Below, one piece after another: positions 51,603 through 59,881 of a DNA stretch of 64,000 nt. The DNA is from Thalassobacillus devorans MSP14 (lineage in GTDB: Bacteria > Bacillota > Bacilli > Bacillales > Halobacillaceae). Within the stretch, counting starts at the first letter, position 1, and the number at the start of each line of letters is the position of its first letter. The position numbers were made by a program, and so were the translations under genes. The stretch covers positions 1,032,641 to 1,096,640 of the forward strand of contig NZ_KI543237.1 in the NCBI RefSeq assembly GCF_000496835.1. Reading direction: 5' to 3'. Under the pieces are notes generated by a model. That model worked only from the letters and a program-made list of their open reading frames with translations. It ran no database searches and was not told the DNA's origin.

Positions 51603-51661
51603 TTGACTTAGAAATCGCTCCCATTTATACTGCAATTATTATTAATTTCGAAACGTTTCAA
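51603..51661 (+). promoter_or_regulatory. Promoter and LacI-type operator of the GH3 gene
   Basis: TTGACT (51603-51608), 17 bp, TATACT (51626-51631), then the palindrome TTTCGAAACGTTTCAAT-like site (51645-51661). It is the reverse complement of the operator at 51491, so both promoters of the divergon are controlled alike. Confidence 0.85.
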
Positions 51662-51689
51662 TAAAAACGGTTTTATAGGAGGATGTAAT

Positions 51690-53852
51690 ATGCCAGAGAA
51701 TAAGATGGAACAATTACTGGAACAAATGACGGTGGAAGAAAAAGTCGGTCAGCTCGTTCAATTGGCTACCCCTTTCTTCCGGGGTGCTACCGACCGCGGG
51801 GAAATCACAGGTCCGATGGTACAAATGAATATCGATGAAGAAGATATCAAAAACACTGGTTCTGTGCTGGGCGCATCCGGCGCAAAGGAAACGAAAAATA
51901 TCCAGAAAGTCCATATGGAAGAAAGCCGCCTCGGCATTCCACTTTTATTCATGTCTGATATCATCCATGGTTTTAAAACGATCTTCCCTGTACCATTGGC
52001 AATCGGCTGCTCGTGGGATATCGAACTGGCAGAAAAAAGTGCAGCGATTGCAGCTAAAGAAGCAGCTGTAGCCGGCGTCCATGTTACATTTTCACCGATG
52101 GTTGACCTCACCCGGGACCCTCGCTGGGGACGCGTGATGGAGTCGACTGGTGAAGATATGTTTTTAAACAGTGAATTCGCCCGAGCATTTGTACGAGGCT
52201 TCCAGGGGGATCTCGATAACGAAAAATATAAAGTCGCCTCCTGCGTGAAGCACTTTGCGGCATACGGTGCTCCTGAAGGCGGACGTGACTACAATACCGT
52301 TGACATGTCAGAATGGATGCTCCGGGAAAATTACTTACCGGCTTACAAGGCAGCGCTGGATGAAGGCTGTCAAATGGTGATGACGGCTTTCAATATTTTG
52401 AACGGCATCCCATCAACCGGGAATGAGCAATTGATGCGAGGCATACTGCGTGATGAATGGGGATTCGATGGGGTTTTGATTTCCGACTGGGGTGCGGTAA
52501 AAGAATTGATCCCTCACGGTGTCGCCGAAGGTCAGAAGCAGGCAGCTGAACAAGCATTGAAAGCTGGCGTTGATATTGAAATGATGACCTCCTGCTATGT
52601 CAATCATGTTGAAGAGCTGATACAAGAAGGTACGTTGGAGGAAAGTTTGCTCGATGAAGCTGTGCTGCGGATCTTGAAATTAAAAGAAAAGCTCGGACTG
52701 TTTGAGAACCCGTATCGTTTCGCCAATGAAGAGGAAGAAGAAAGATATATTCTTTCGGAAGACCACCGTCAGGCCTCAAGAGATCTGGCTGCAAAATCGA
52801 TTGTGTTACTGAAAAATGATGACATGCTCCCACTGGCATCCGACAAAAAAGTCGCGCTCGTCGGTCCGTTTGCTGACAGTACGGATGTGCTTGGGCCATG
52901 GTCCTGGGGAGGACGTGCAGAAGATACCATTACCGTCAAAACCGGACTGAAAGAATATCTTACTGATGAAAACCTGCTTGTTGCTAATGGCACCGGGGTC
53001 GAAGAAGGCACAGAACAACAAATCAAGGAAGCGTTGCAGGCGGCAAAACAGGCAGAAGTCGTAGTGCTGGCGCTTGGCGAGGATTCTGATATGAGCGGAG
53101 AAGCCGGCTGTCGTGCCGACATTCGACTGCCGGAAGTTCAGCTGGATCTTTTGAAAAAGGTAAGAGCACTAGGTAAGCCCGTTGTAGCCGTTTTATTCAA
53201 TGGCAGACCACTGGATTTACGAGAAGTTACTGAAAATGCAGATGCCGTACTAGAAGCATGGTACCCAGGCACCGAAGGCGGAAATGCAGTCGCCGACATC
53301 CTGCTCGGCAAGGTCAACCCTTCCGCCAAGCTGTCAATGTCCATGCCTTACTCGGTCGGACAAGTCCCTGTCTACTATAACAGCTACAACACCGGACGTC
53401 CGAAAGACGCACCAGACGCCCAGGAACGCTATGTATCCCAATATCTCGACATTCCGAATGGCCCACTTTTCCCATTCGGCTACGGGTTGAGCTACAGCCA
53501 ATTCAGATACTCAGATCTGCAGCTTTCCAGAGAAACGCTTGCAGCTGATGATACCTTGAACGTAAGTATTAATGTGACCAACACCAGCGACCTGGCCGGT
53601 GAAGAAGTAGTGCAACTGTATGTCCGTGACCATGTTGGCGAAGTCGTAAGACCGTTGAAAGAACTGAAAGCTTTTGAGCGGATTTCGCTGGAAGCAGGCG
53701 AATCTCGAACGATTTCCTTCAAGATAACGGAAGAACAACTGCGCTATTATCACGCCAACCTTGAACATAAAAGTGATGCCGGCGAGTTTACAGTGTTTGT
53801 CGGAACCAACAGTGAAGATGTACTCGCAAAGAGCTTTCGATTACAAAAATAA
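51690..53852 (+). CDS. Beta-glucosidase, glycoside hydrolase family 3
   Basis: A 720-residue cytoplasmic GH3 enzyme of the BglX type. N-terminal (alpha/beta)8 domain: TVEEKVGQLVQL, SRLGIPLLFMSDIIHG, and the nucleophile Asp in GFDGVLISDWGAV near residue 265. The second domain carries the acid/base Glu region (ALGEDSDMSGEAG), and a fibronectin-III-like domain follows (VNVTNTSDLAGEEVVQLYVRD; residues about 620-720). No signal peptide, so it acts on sugars imported by the adjacent ABC system. RBS AGGAGGATG. Confidence 0.93.
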   Translation: MPENKMEQLLEQMTVEEKVGQLVQLATPFFRGATDRGEITGPMVQMNIDEEDIKNTGSVLGASGAKETKNIQKVHMEESRLGIPLLFMSDIIHGFKTIFPVPLAIGCSWDIELAEKSAAIAAKEAAVAGVHVTFSPMVDLTRDPRWGRVMESTGEDMFLNSEFARAFVRGFQGDLDNEKYKVASCVKHFAAYGAPEGGRDYNTVDMSEWMLRENYLPAYKAALDEGCQMVMTAFNILNGIPSTGNEQLMRGILRDEWGFDGVLISDWGAVKELIPHGVAEGQKQAAEQALKAGVDIEMMTSCYVNHVEELIQEGTLEESLLDEAVLRILKLKEKLGLFENPYRFANEEEEERYILSEDHRQASRDLAAKSIVLLKNDDMLPLASDKKVALVGPFADSTDVLGPWSWGGRAEDTITVKTGLKEYLTDENLLVANGTGVEEGTEQQIKEALQAAKQAEVVVLALGEDSDMSGEAGCRADIRLPEVQLDLLKKVRALGKPVVAVLFNGRPLDLREVTENADAVLEAWYPGTEGGNAVADILLGKVNPSAKLSMSMPYSVGQVPVYYNSYNTGRPKDAPDAQERYVSQYLDIPNGPLFPFGYGLSYSQFRYSDLQLSRETLAADDTLNVSINVTNTSDLAGEEVVQLYVRDHVGEVVRPLKELKAFERISLEAGESRTISFKITEEQLRYYHANLEHKSDAGEFTVFVGTNSEDVLAKSFRLQK

Positions 53853-53862
53853 CTGGATGATC

Positions 53863-53899
53863 AGACCAAATCGCAATTGGATTTGGTCTATTTTTTTAA
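53863..53899 (+). terminator. Intrinsic terminator of the GH3 gene
   Basis: AGACCAAAT with ATTTGGTCT and a run of seven T. Confidence 0.85.
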
Positions 53900-53971
53900 T
53901 CAAAGGAAAATTGTAATTTTATGTGGAATTAAATATAAATACGGAAAAGTGATATTAAAGGAGAAAACGTG

Positions 53972-54415
53972 ATGAACCGATTAAATCTTATTACCCTGGG
54001 TACGAAAAACATTGTCAAAGCACATCAATTTTTTAAGGAGCTTGGCTTTGATACCTCCATTAGAGGGACAGAGTCAAATCCAGTTATTATTTTCTTTAAA
54101 AATCAAGGGACGAAGATCGCTTTGTACCCTTTAGAAGAACTGGCTAAAGATGTGAATAATGACAATCCCCCTGCTATAGCAAATGGGTTCTCAGGCATAA
54201 CATTAGCTTATAATGCAAAGTCCATGGAAGAAGTAGATGAAGTATTGAAAAAAGCAGAGGCAGCTGGTGCTGTCATCCAAAAAGAGCCTGAAAAGACGGA
54301 CTGGGGAGGCTATGGAGGATATTTCACCGACCTTGATGGCTACTATTGGGAAGTTGCCTACGGAGAAGATTGGGAATTTGACGAGTCCAATATGTTAATT
54401 ATTAAGGACGAATAA
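53972..54415 (+). CDS. VOC family protein, glyoxalase superfamily
   Basis: A 147-residue single-domain protein: LNLITLGTKNIVKAHQFFKELGF at the start, NPVIIFFKNQGTKIALYP and a C-terminal GGYGGYFTDLDGYYWEVAY block carrying a metal-binding Glu. Start ATG at 53972 is 8 nt after AAAGGAG. It is related by fold, not by sequence details, to the gene at 26380. Substrate unknown. Confidence 0.86.
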   Translation: MNRLNLITLGTKNIVKAHQFFKELGFDTSIRGTESNPVIIFFKNQGTKIALYPLEELAKDVNNDNPPAIANGFSGITLAYNAKSMEEVDEVLKKAEAAGAVIQKEPEKTDWGGYGGYFTDLDGYYWEVAYGEDWEFDESNMLIIKDE

Positions 54416-54430
54416 TAGCTATTCCACTCA

Positions 54431-54470
54431 TAAAAATAATGCCTGGGACTATTCCCAGGCACTATTTTTA
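54431..54470. terminator. Bidirectional terminator
   Basis: TGCCTGGG (54440-54447) and CCCAGGCA (54454-54461) with T-rich flanks on both sides, between convergent genes. Confidence 0.82.
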
Positions 54471-54485
54471 GTTCTAGTATATCTA

Positions 54486-55112
54486 CTATCCAGTTTCCTC
54501 CTGCAGAATATCTATGAAATTATAAAGCACCCGGGCGGTAAGCCCCCAGATCACTTTTTCTCCATAGATATAGAAATATTCCTCCATCTGCCGAGGTCGC
54601 CAGTTATAATCCCTGCCATTCGGAATAAGTTCGTAAGGAAAATTCTCCGGCGGCTTCACTTCCAATGTCACATAATGGACTTCCGGTTCATTATTGAGGA
54701 AGAAAGAAAGCGGAACGGTGAACACTTCCCCTACTTCATCCGGGTTAGGGAGTATTTCCTCCAACGGACAGTTAATAAAACCAACATAGGTATTGACGCG
54801 CATATCCATAGAGCCAATCAATTGTCCTAATGGAAATACCTGCTCGATATCCTTGTCATCTACCCCAAGCTCTTCCATCGATTCCCGCACTGCAGTGTCC
54901 TGATCGTGCCTGTCTTCTGCATCTTTTTTTCCACCTGGAAAACAGACTTCTCCCGGCTGCCTGATGTTATGCGAACGCACTTCAAACAGAAGATGCAGCT
55001 CGCCATCTTTTTCTATTAAAGGTAGCAGGATGGAAAATGGCTTCATTTTTTGCTGACCGAGGATAGCTGGCGTATGATTTTTCATTTTAGTCATGATGGC
55101 ATCGAGATTCAT
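54486..55112 (-). CDS. CoA pyrophosphatase-like NUDIX hydrolase
   Basis: A 208-residue NUDIX protein. The Nudix box is GGKKDAEDRHDQDTAVRESMEELGV (landmark; G-x5-E-x7-REx2EExG pattern), preceded by the CoA-type signature ...LRSHNIRQPGEVCFPGG. It is likely to split CoA or oxidised CoA into 4'-phosphopantetheine and adenosine bisphosphate. It overlaps no other gene; its start lies about 170 bp from the divergent peptidase. Confidence 0.87.
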   Translation of the reverse strand: MNLDAIMTKMKNHTPAILGQQKMKPFSILLPLIEKDGELHLLFEVRSHNIRQPGEVCFPGGKKDAEDRHDQDTAVRESMEELGVDDKDIEQVFPLGQLIGSMDMRVNTYVGFINCPLEEILPNPDEVGEVFTVPLSFFLNNEPEVHYVTLEVKPPENFPYELIPNGRDYNWRPRQMEEYFYIYGEKVIWGLTARVLYNFIDILQEETG

Positions 55113-55281
55113 TACTTCACCCCACCTAGCTTTTACTTATATCTACTATATCAAACTTCGGGTTATAACCTCGTAATAAAGTCTCTATTTTGTACAGTGC
55201 ACTTTACTATTCAAATTCAAACCTTTTTGATAGATTAATAAGTAAGAATTTTTAAATAATTTACAAAAGAAAGGTGAGATT

Positions 55282-56250
55282 ATGCTGAGAAAACTATCTT
55301 TTTCCCTGATGGCTGTTATGATTGGTTTAATGACAGTTGTTGGAAGTGCTTCCGCATCAACCGTTACATACCCAAACTCAATTGTACACAAAGACGGGGC
55401 ACTGGCTTATGAACATATGGATTATCTCGCAAATGAAATCGGCTCACGCATAGCCGGCACAGAAAATGAAAGATTAGCAGAACAGTATATCTATGAGCAA
55501 TTCGAACGGATCGGCTACGAGACAGAGATTCAGGAATTCAGTTTTGGTGAAGGTTACGATTCTTCCAATGTGATTGCTTATAAACCTGGTAAATCAAACG
55601 GACAAATTATGGTGGGCGCCCATTATGACTCGGTATCAGCAGGAAAAGGTGTAGACGATAATGCATCGGGCGTAGGCGTGATGTTAGAAGCAGCAGAAGT
55701 ATTGAAAAATATCAAGACACCCTACTCTGTTGTATTCATCGCTTTCGGAGCAGAAGAATGGGGCCTGCAGGGTTCAAAAGCATATGTCGAGCAAATGACA
55801 GAGGCGGAAATAGATAACACGGTAGGAATGATCAATTTAGACAGCTTAGCTGTCGGAGATCAGATGTATGTATACGGGAACGCTGGCAAGGACGGTTTCA
55901 TCCGTGACCAGGCATTAAACATTGCGGAAAAGAAAAAATTAGATTTAGAAACCAACCCAGGGCTCAACCCGGATTATCCTGCTGGAACAACCGGTGACTG
56001 GAGCGACCATGCTCCATTCAAGGCTGCAGGCATCCCATATGGGTATCTAGAAGCGACAAACTGGGAAATCGGCGCGCTTGATGGCTACGACCAGACGGTA
56101 GAACATGGAGGTATCTGGCATACCGAAAAGGATACTCTGGCCTTCATCGAGCAGGAATATCCAGGAAGAATTCAGGAACACCTCTCCACTTTTAGTACCG
56201 TATTAACTGATTTGCTCAAGTTCATGAATAAAACCAGCACATCAAAATAA
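55282..56250 (+). CDS. Secreted M28-family aminopeptidase
   Basis: A 322-residue zinc peptidase. The signal peptide MLRKLSFSLMAVMIGLMTVV ends at SASAS near residue 26. Metal ligands: GAHYDSVSAGKGVDDNASG (His, Asp), FGAEEWGLQGSKAY (Glu pair), MINLDSLA (Asp) and WSDHAPFKAAG (His). Family members remove N-terminal residues of peptides. RBS AAAGGTGAG. A terminator follows at 56268. Confidence 0.9.
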   Translation: MLRKLSFSLMAVMIGLMTVVGSASASTVTYPNSIVHKDGALAYEHMDYLANEIGSRIAGTENERLAEQYIYEQFERIGYETEIQEFSFGEGYDSSNVIAYKPGKSNGQIMVGAHYDSVSAGKGVDDNASGVGVMLEAAEVLKNIKTPYSVVFIAFGAEEWGLQGSKAYVEQMTEAEIDNTVGMINLDSLAVGDQMYVYGNAGKDGFIRDQALNIAEKKKLDLETNPGLNPDYPAGTTGDWSDHAPFKAAGIPYGYLEATNWEIGALDGYDQTVEHGGIWHTEKDTLAFIEQEYPGRIQEHLSTFSTVLTDLLKFMNKTSTSK

Positions 56251-56267
56251 AATGGAAGGATAAACAA

Positions 56268-56319
56268 GACTGGCCTGAAATCGTCGGAGATATTTCCGAC
56301 AGAAAGGCCAGTTTTTTCT
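56268..56319 (+). terminator. Intrinsic terminator of the M28 peptidase gene
   Basis: ACTGGCCT pairs with AGGCCAGT across an inner hairpin (GTCGGAGATATTTCCGAC) and is followed by TTTTTT. Confidence 0.82.
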
Positions 56320-56410
56320 TATGGTAAAAAGAAGCGATTAGCGTTACAATAAAGAAGTCGATATACCTTTAAGGGTATGTAAGGTTTACCATTAGAAAGG
56401 AAGAAACGCC

Positions 56411-57709
56411 ATGTCTGAAAAAGCTATGAAAGTCGATCAGTCAAACAGCCATCCTGAGTGGCTGCAAAATTATATAAATTCTACCGAAAAACTAAAAAGT
56501 CTGTATAGACGTACGCTCATCATCGTTATTATCGCGCAAATCTTCGGAGGTGCAGGACTTGCGGCCGGAATTACAGTCGGAGCCCTGCTTGCGGAGGATA
56601 TGCTTGGCACTAACAGCTTCGCCGGGCTACCAGTTGCACTGTTCACACTCGGTTCTGCAGGAGCAGCGATGGTTGTTGGGCGACTGTCCCAGCAGTTCGG
56701 ACGACGGCCAGGACTGACGATCGGGTTTGTGGCTGGTGGTCTTGGGGCAATCGGGGTTATTTTTGCTGCCATCATCAATAGTGTTATTTTATTGTTCGCT
56801 TCTCTATTAATCTATGGTGCTGGCACGGCTACTAACCTGCAGGCACGCTATGCAGGTACCGATATGGCCAACACAAAGCAGCGGGCCACCGCCGTCAGTA
56901 TGGCGATGGTTTCTACTACGTTTGGGGCGGTAGCCGGACCGAATTTAGTCGGTGTCATGGGTAATTTTGCTACGTCCATCAGTGTGCCTGCATTAGCGGG
57001 GCCATTCATTCTGGCTGCTGCTGCCTACATCCTTGCCGGATTGGCCATTTTCATCCTGATGCGCCCGGATCCACTCCTTGTTTCCAAAGCGCTGGCAGAT
57101 GTCCAACCAGTCGATGACAGTGCCGCACCAGGGGTAACCCTGCCTGCTTCCTGGAACAAACGAGGCGTGATCATTGGCGCAACCGTCATGATCCTGAGCC
57201 AGATCGTCATGGTCGCCATCATGACCATGACTCCGGTACACATGGGAGCACATGGGCATGGCCTTAATGCCGTCGGACTCGTCATCGGAATCCATATCGG
57301 GGCCATGTACCTGCCTTCACCACTTACCGGTATTCTCGTTGATAAAGTGGGACGGTTCACGATGGCGATCGCTTCAGGAGTCACCCTGCTTGCGTCGGGG
57401 ATTTTAGCTGCTACTGCTCCTGGTGAATCAATGACTGGATTGGTCATTGCCTTGGCTTTACTCGGGCTGGGGTGGAACTTCGGTTTGATCAGCGGAACTG
57501 CTATTCTCGTTGACGCTACAACTCCAGATAACCGAGCCAAAACACAAGGCAGCGTCGATGTCTTTATCGCGCTGGCCGGTGCATCGGGCGGAGCAATTTC
57601 CGGTGTGATCGTAGCGCTTTCGAATTTTCCTACACTATCTATTATCGGAGGGGTTGTCTCGATTTTACTTGTACCATTTATCATTTTATATCGAAGAAGT
57701 ACTAATTGA
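56411..57709 (+). CDS. MFS transporter
   Basis: A 432-residue carrier with twelve hydrophobic segments after a charged N-terminus of about 30 residues. The loop between helices 2 and 3 has the MFS signature GRLSQQFGRRPGL; the matching half-loop is DKVGRFTM. The long central loop (LLVSKALADVQPVDDS) separates the halves. The substrate is unknown; the sequence is alanine- and glycine-rich like drug/metabolite exporters. RBS GAAAGGAAG. Confidence 0.87.
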   Translation: MSEKAMKVDQSNSHPEWLQNYINSTEKLKSLYRRTLIIVIIAQIFGGAGLAAGITVGALLAEDMLGTNSFAGLPVALFTLGSAGAAMVVGRLSQQFGRRPGLTIGFVAGGLGAIGVIFAAIINSVILLFASLLIYGAGTATNLQARYAGTDMANTKQRATAVSMAMVSTTFGAVAGPNLVGVMGNFATSISVPALAGPFILAAAAYILAGLAIFILMRPDPLLVSKALADVQPVDDSAAPGVTLPASWNKRGVIIGATVMILSQIVMVAIMTMTPVHMGAHGHGLNAVGLVIGIHIGAMYLPSPLTGILVDKVGRFTMAIASGVTLLASGILAATAPGESMTGLVIALALLGLGWNFGLISGTAILVDATTPDNRAKTQGSVDVFIALAGASGGAISGVIVALSNFPTLSIIGGVVSILLVPFIILYRRSTN

Positions 57710-57745
57710 GGTAGATAACATTTTGTTATCTACCCCTCTTTTTAG
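57710..57745 (+). terminator. Intrinsic terminator of the MFS gene
   Basis: GGTAGATAAC with GTTATCTACC around ATTTT, then CCTCTTTTT. Confidence 0.82.
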
Positions 57746-57840
57746 CACGCATTTGTGATCGTCACCTAACCAAATCCCTCGAATAACATAGCTGTAGATT
57801 GCTTAAAAATGTACGAAATGAAAGAAAAGAGGGATTTTAC

Positions 57841-58488
57841 ATGTATAATTGCTTCAGACGAAATGTCACCCATCCCTGGCCAGTACCCTATTACTACTAT
57901 CCTCAAGTCAACCCGGCTTTTTCACAAATACGGCCTGTCAAGTGTATCAGCCCGGCAGAGGATAAGCTGAAAAGTGATATGCGAAGCCTGTGGGAAGAGC
58001 ACGTTGCCTGGACCCGAATGACAATTATCAGCTTAACCTTTAATTTGCCAGATGTTAATGAAGTTATTACACGACTGCTTCAAAATGCAACCGATATGGG
58101 AAATGCGCTTAGACCATTGTATGGTGACCAAATAGGTCATAAGTTTGGAGATTTAATAAAGGAACATTTGCTTATTGCTGCTGATCTTGTCAAAGCAGCA
58201 CTGGCAGGAGATCAGCAGGCAGCCGCCGAGGCGGAAAAAAAGTGGTATGCCAATGCAGACGAAATAGCTGTTTTCTTAAGCACAATCACCCCTTTCCTAA
58301 CAGAAGACTCAGTACGTGAGATGTTTTATAAACATTTGGATCTGACAAAAATGGAAGCAGTAGTCATGATACAGATGGATTACAAGAAAGACATTGCCAT
58401 CTATGATGAAATCGAGGAACAGGCACTGGAAATGTCCGATGCCATCACAGATGCAATTGTTAAGCAATTTCCAGGGGTATTTGGATGA
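57841..58488 (+). CDS. Alpha-helical protein of unknown function with two similar halves
   Basis: A 215-residue protein. After a tyrosine-rich start it is helical throughout, with LWEEHVAWTRMTIISLTFNLPDVNEVITRLLQN as a landmark (residues about 55-90) and a second block near 150-200. Homologues in Bacillus are often labelled acetylglutamate kinase, but no kinase motif is visible and I do not accept that name. Start ATG at 57841 follows AAAAGAGGGA. It has its own terminator; function unknown. Confidence 0.7.
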   Translation: MYNCFRRNVTHPWPVPYYYYPQVNPAFSQIRPVKCISPAEDKLKSDMRSLWEEHVAWTRMTIISLTFNLPDVNEVITRLLQNATDMGNALRPLYGDQIGHKFGDLIKEHLLIAADLVKAALAGDQQAAAEAEKKWYANADEIAVFLSTITPFLTEDSVREMFYKHLDLTKMEAVVMIQMDYKKDIAIYDEIEEQALEMSDAITDAIVKQFPGVFG

Positions 58489-58495
58489 CATACGC

Positions 58496-58537
58496 AAAAG
58501 CAGCCTCTTTTTGCTTAAAGAAGAAGCTGCTTTTCAT
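58496..58537 (+). terminator. Intrinsic terminator
   Basis: AAAAGCAGC and GCTGCTTTT arms around a 21-nt loop region, followed by CATG. Confidence 0.7.
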
Positions 58538-58679
58538 GTTCACGCTCAAACCCATTTTATCTATCACCCTACCTTAACTTACCTATCCGAGGGATCAATT
58601 ATGTATTCGGTAATAGGCATTTTCCTTATTCGATAAGAATAATTTTGCCTAAGGAGATTTTTTCGAGAGGAGTGAGGCT

Positions 58680-59135
58680 TTGAAGAAATTAAATCCTGAA
58701 AAGCTTTCGGTGGAATTCAGAGAAAGAGTCACCGAAACCACGCCTATCCTGCCAAGGCGCTACACGCTTACGCACTCGGACATTACCGCTGAGCTTTTTT
58801 TAACCATTGGACGGAATTATGCCTACGATACTATCAACCCGATGAGGGATGAAGTACTTGGCGAATGGCTCAATACAGAAGACGGCTGCTACTACCAGGC
58901 GTACGTTTTTGTAGATGGCACAGGGCCCTTTAATCAGTCCACAGCTTCTATTCGCAATACGATATTCAGACGGGAATTACCGCTAGCTCTACAGGCGATC
59001 CGTTATGGAGATAAACAATTTTTCATACACCACCCCCAATTAAATCAAGCTCCCCTCTTCATCCATTTTATTTCGGTGAGTCCACAGTTTAACCGGAATG
59101 AATCTTGGGGTACGTTTTCCGAATATGAAATCTGA
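58680..59135 (+). CDS. Staygreen (SGR) family protein, magnesium-dechelatase-like
   Basis: A 151-residue protein of the staygreen family, known in plants for removing magnesium from chlorophyll a, with bacterial homologues. Signs: RRYTLTHSDITAELFLTIG near residue 25-45, NPMRDEVLGEWL, and the paired YYQAYVFVDGTG and LFIHFISVSP strands. The start is TTG behind GAGAGGAGTGAG. Its 3' end overlaps the convergent membrane-protein gene by 47 bp. No chlorophyll pathway gene is visible, so the natural substrate is unknown. Confidence 0.82.
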   Translation: MKKLNPEKLSVEFRERVTETTPILPRRYTLTHSDITAELFLTIGRNYAYDTINPMRDEVLGEWLNTEDGCYYQAYVFVDGTGPFNQSTASIRNTIFRRELPLALQAIRYGDKQFFIHHPQLNQAPLFIHFISVSPQFNRNESWGTFSEYEI

Positions 59136-59376
59136 CATAGCTTCCTATTGCCTCCTTCCCTGCCCTAAAAGTTGGCCCTCTAATTTGCACAAAACTGTTT
59201 TCGTGAGCAAAACCGGCAATCACTTCTGTGCCTGTTGTTAATTTATCACCAGCCATTCCTTCCTCATTGAACAAGATGCTGTAATAACTTCCTAACGCCA
59301 TTTTCACCACTTTGATCACTGGGAAAATTCCAACCAGCATCACAAACCCCAACACAACACTTAATAAATTATCCAT
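59089..59376 (-). CDS. Hypothetical protein with one membrane segment
   Basis: A 95-residue protein with a hydrophobic N-terminus (LLSVVLGFVMLVGIFPVIKVV) and a polar, possibly beta-rich remainder (EVIAGFAHENSFVQIRGPTFRAGKEAIGSYVRFHI). AGGAGGGATTGG precedes the ATG, an excellent ribosome site. It overlaps the end of the staygreen gene by 47 bp tail-to-tail. No known domain. Confidence 0.65.
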   Translation of the reverse strand: MDNLLSVVLGFVMLVGIFPVIKVVKMALGSYYSILFNEEGMAGDKLTTGTEVIAGFAHENSFVQIRGPTFRAGKEAIGSYVRFHIRKTYPKIHSG

Positions 59377-59512
59377 CCAATCCCTCCTAAAATAAATTTG
59401 GTTATACTTGCTAATTGGCTAAAACATGCCGATTTCCTTTTATTTTCGTTCCTCAAATTCACTGAAAAACTTACAAGAGCACGGCTGTTTTTGCCGCATG
59501 GTGTCCACATTC

Positions 59513-59618
59513 TTATGAAAAGGAAGAACGTCGTCGCGTTAAGTCAGAAGTTGCTGGTGTTAGGGAGGAACATATGGGGGTTAGGACAGAACACATCCAG
59601 GTTCATAAAGAGAATATG
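59513..59618 (-). repeat. 21-bp-period degenerate tandem repeat, family B, locus 2
   Basis: Five units with anchors at 59526, 59547, 59568, 59589 and 59610, exact 21-bp steps. Units: TTAAGTCAGAAGTTGCTGGTG-type text at 59539-59559, TTAGGGAGGAACATATGGGGG at 59560-59580, TTAGGACAGAACACATCCAGG at 59581-59601 (each exactly 21). In the same frame as locus 1 they read as LSQKLLV, LGRNIWG, LGQNTSR. As at locus 1, the array lies just beyond the terminator of a minus-strand gene. Confidence 0.8.
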
Positions 59619-59668
59619 AAAAAATGCCTGCCCCCACTCTACATTCAGCAAAGTGGGGCAGGCATTTA
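59619..59668. terminator. Terminator of the small minus-strand gene
   Basis: AATGCCTGCCCCCACT pairs with AGTGGGGCAGGCATT (one bulge) across a 12-nt loop; on the minus strand it is followed by TTTTTTC. Confidence 0.85.
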
Positions 59669-59803
59669 CAAACGTGAACCAATATAATCCTGCACAGAGT
59701 CTGGTAATACACGATATCCTAATCCTTTATATTTCAAGTCTAACAAAGCAGCAACTACAAAAACCATTCCCGCTATTGGCCACAACCATCGGCTGTTTCT
59801 CAT
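59666..59803 (-). CDS. Small one-helix membrane protein
   Basis: A 45-residue protein with a hydrophobic N-terminus (WLWPIAGMVFVVAALLDL) and a polar tail. Start ATG at 59803 is 9 nt after GGAAGGG; the ATG at 59812 directly follows that site. Function unknown. Downstream is the terminator at 59619. Confidence 0.6.
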   Translation of the reverse strand: MRNSRWLWPIAGMVFVVAALLDLKYKGLGYRVLPDSVQDYIGSRL

Positions 59804-59881
59804 CTGTTCCATCCCTTCCTTCATTAAAAATAAAGGAAGCATAAATGAGCTGAAACAGCCCATTACACTTCCTTTACCCTC

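Noticed and set aside
57841-58488. Acetylglutamate kinase
   Set aside because: The name is attached to similar proteins, but no kinase motif is present and the protein is an all-helical bundle.
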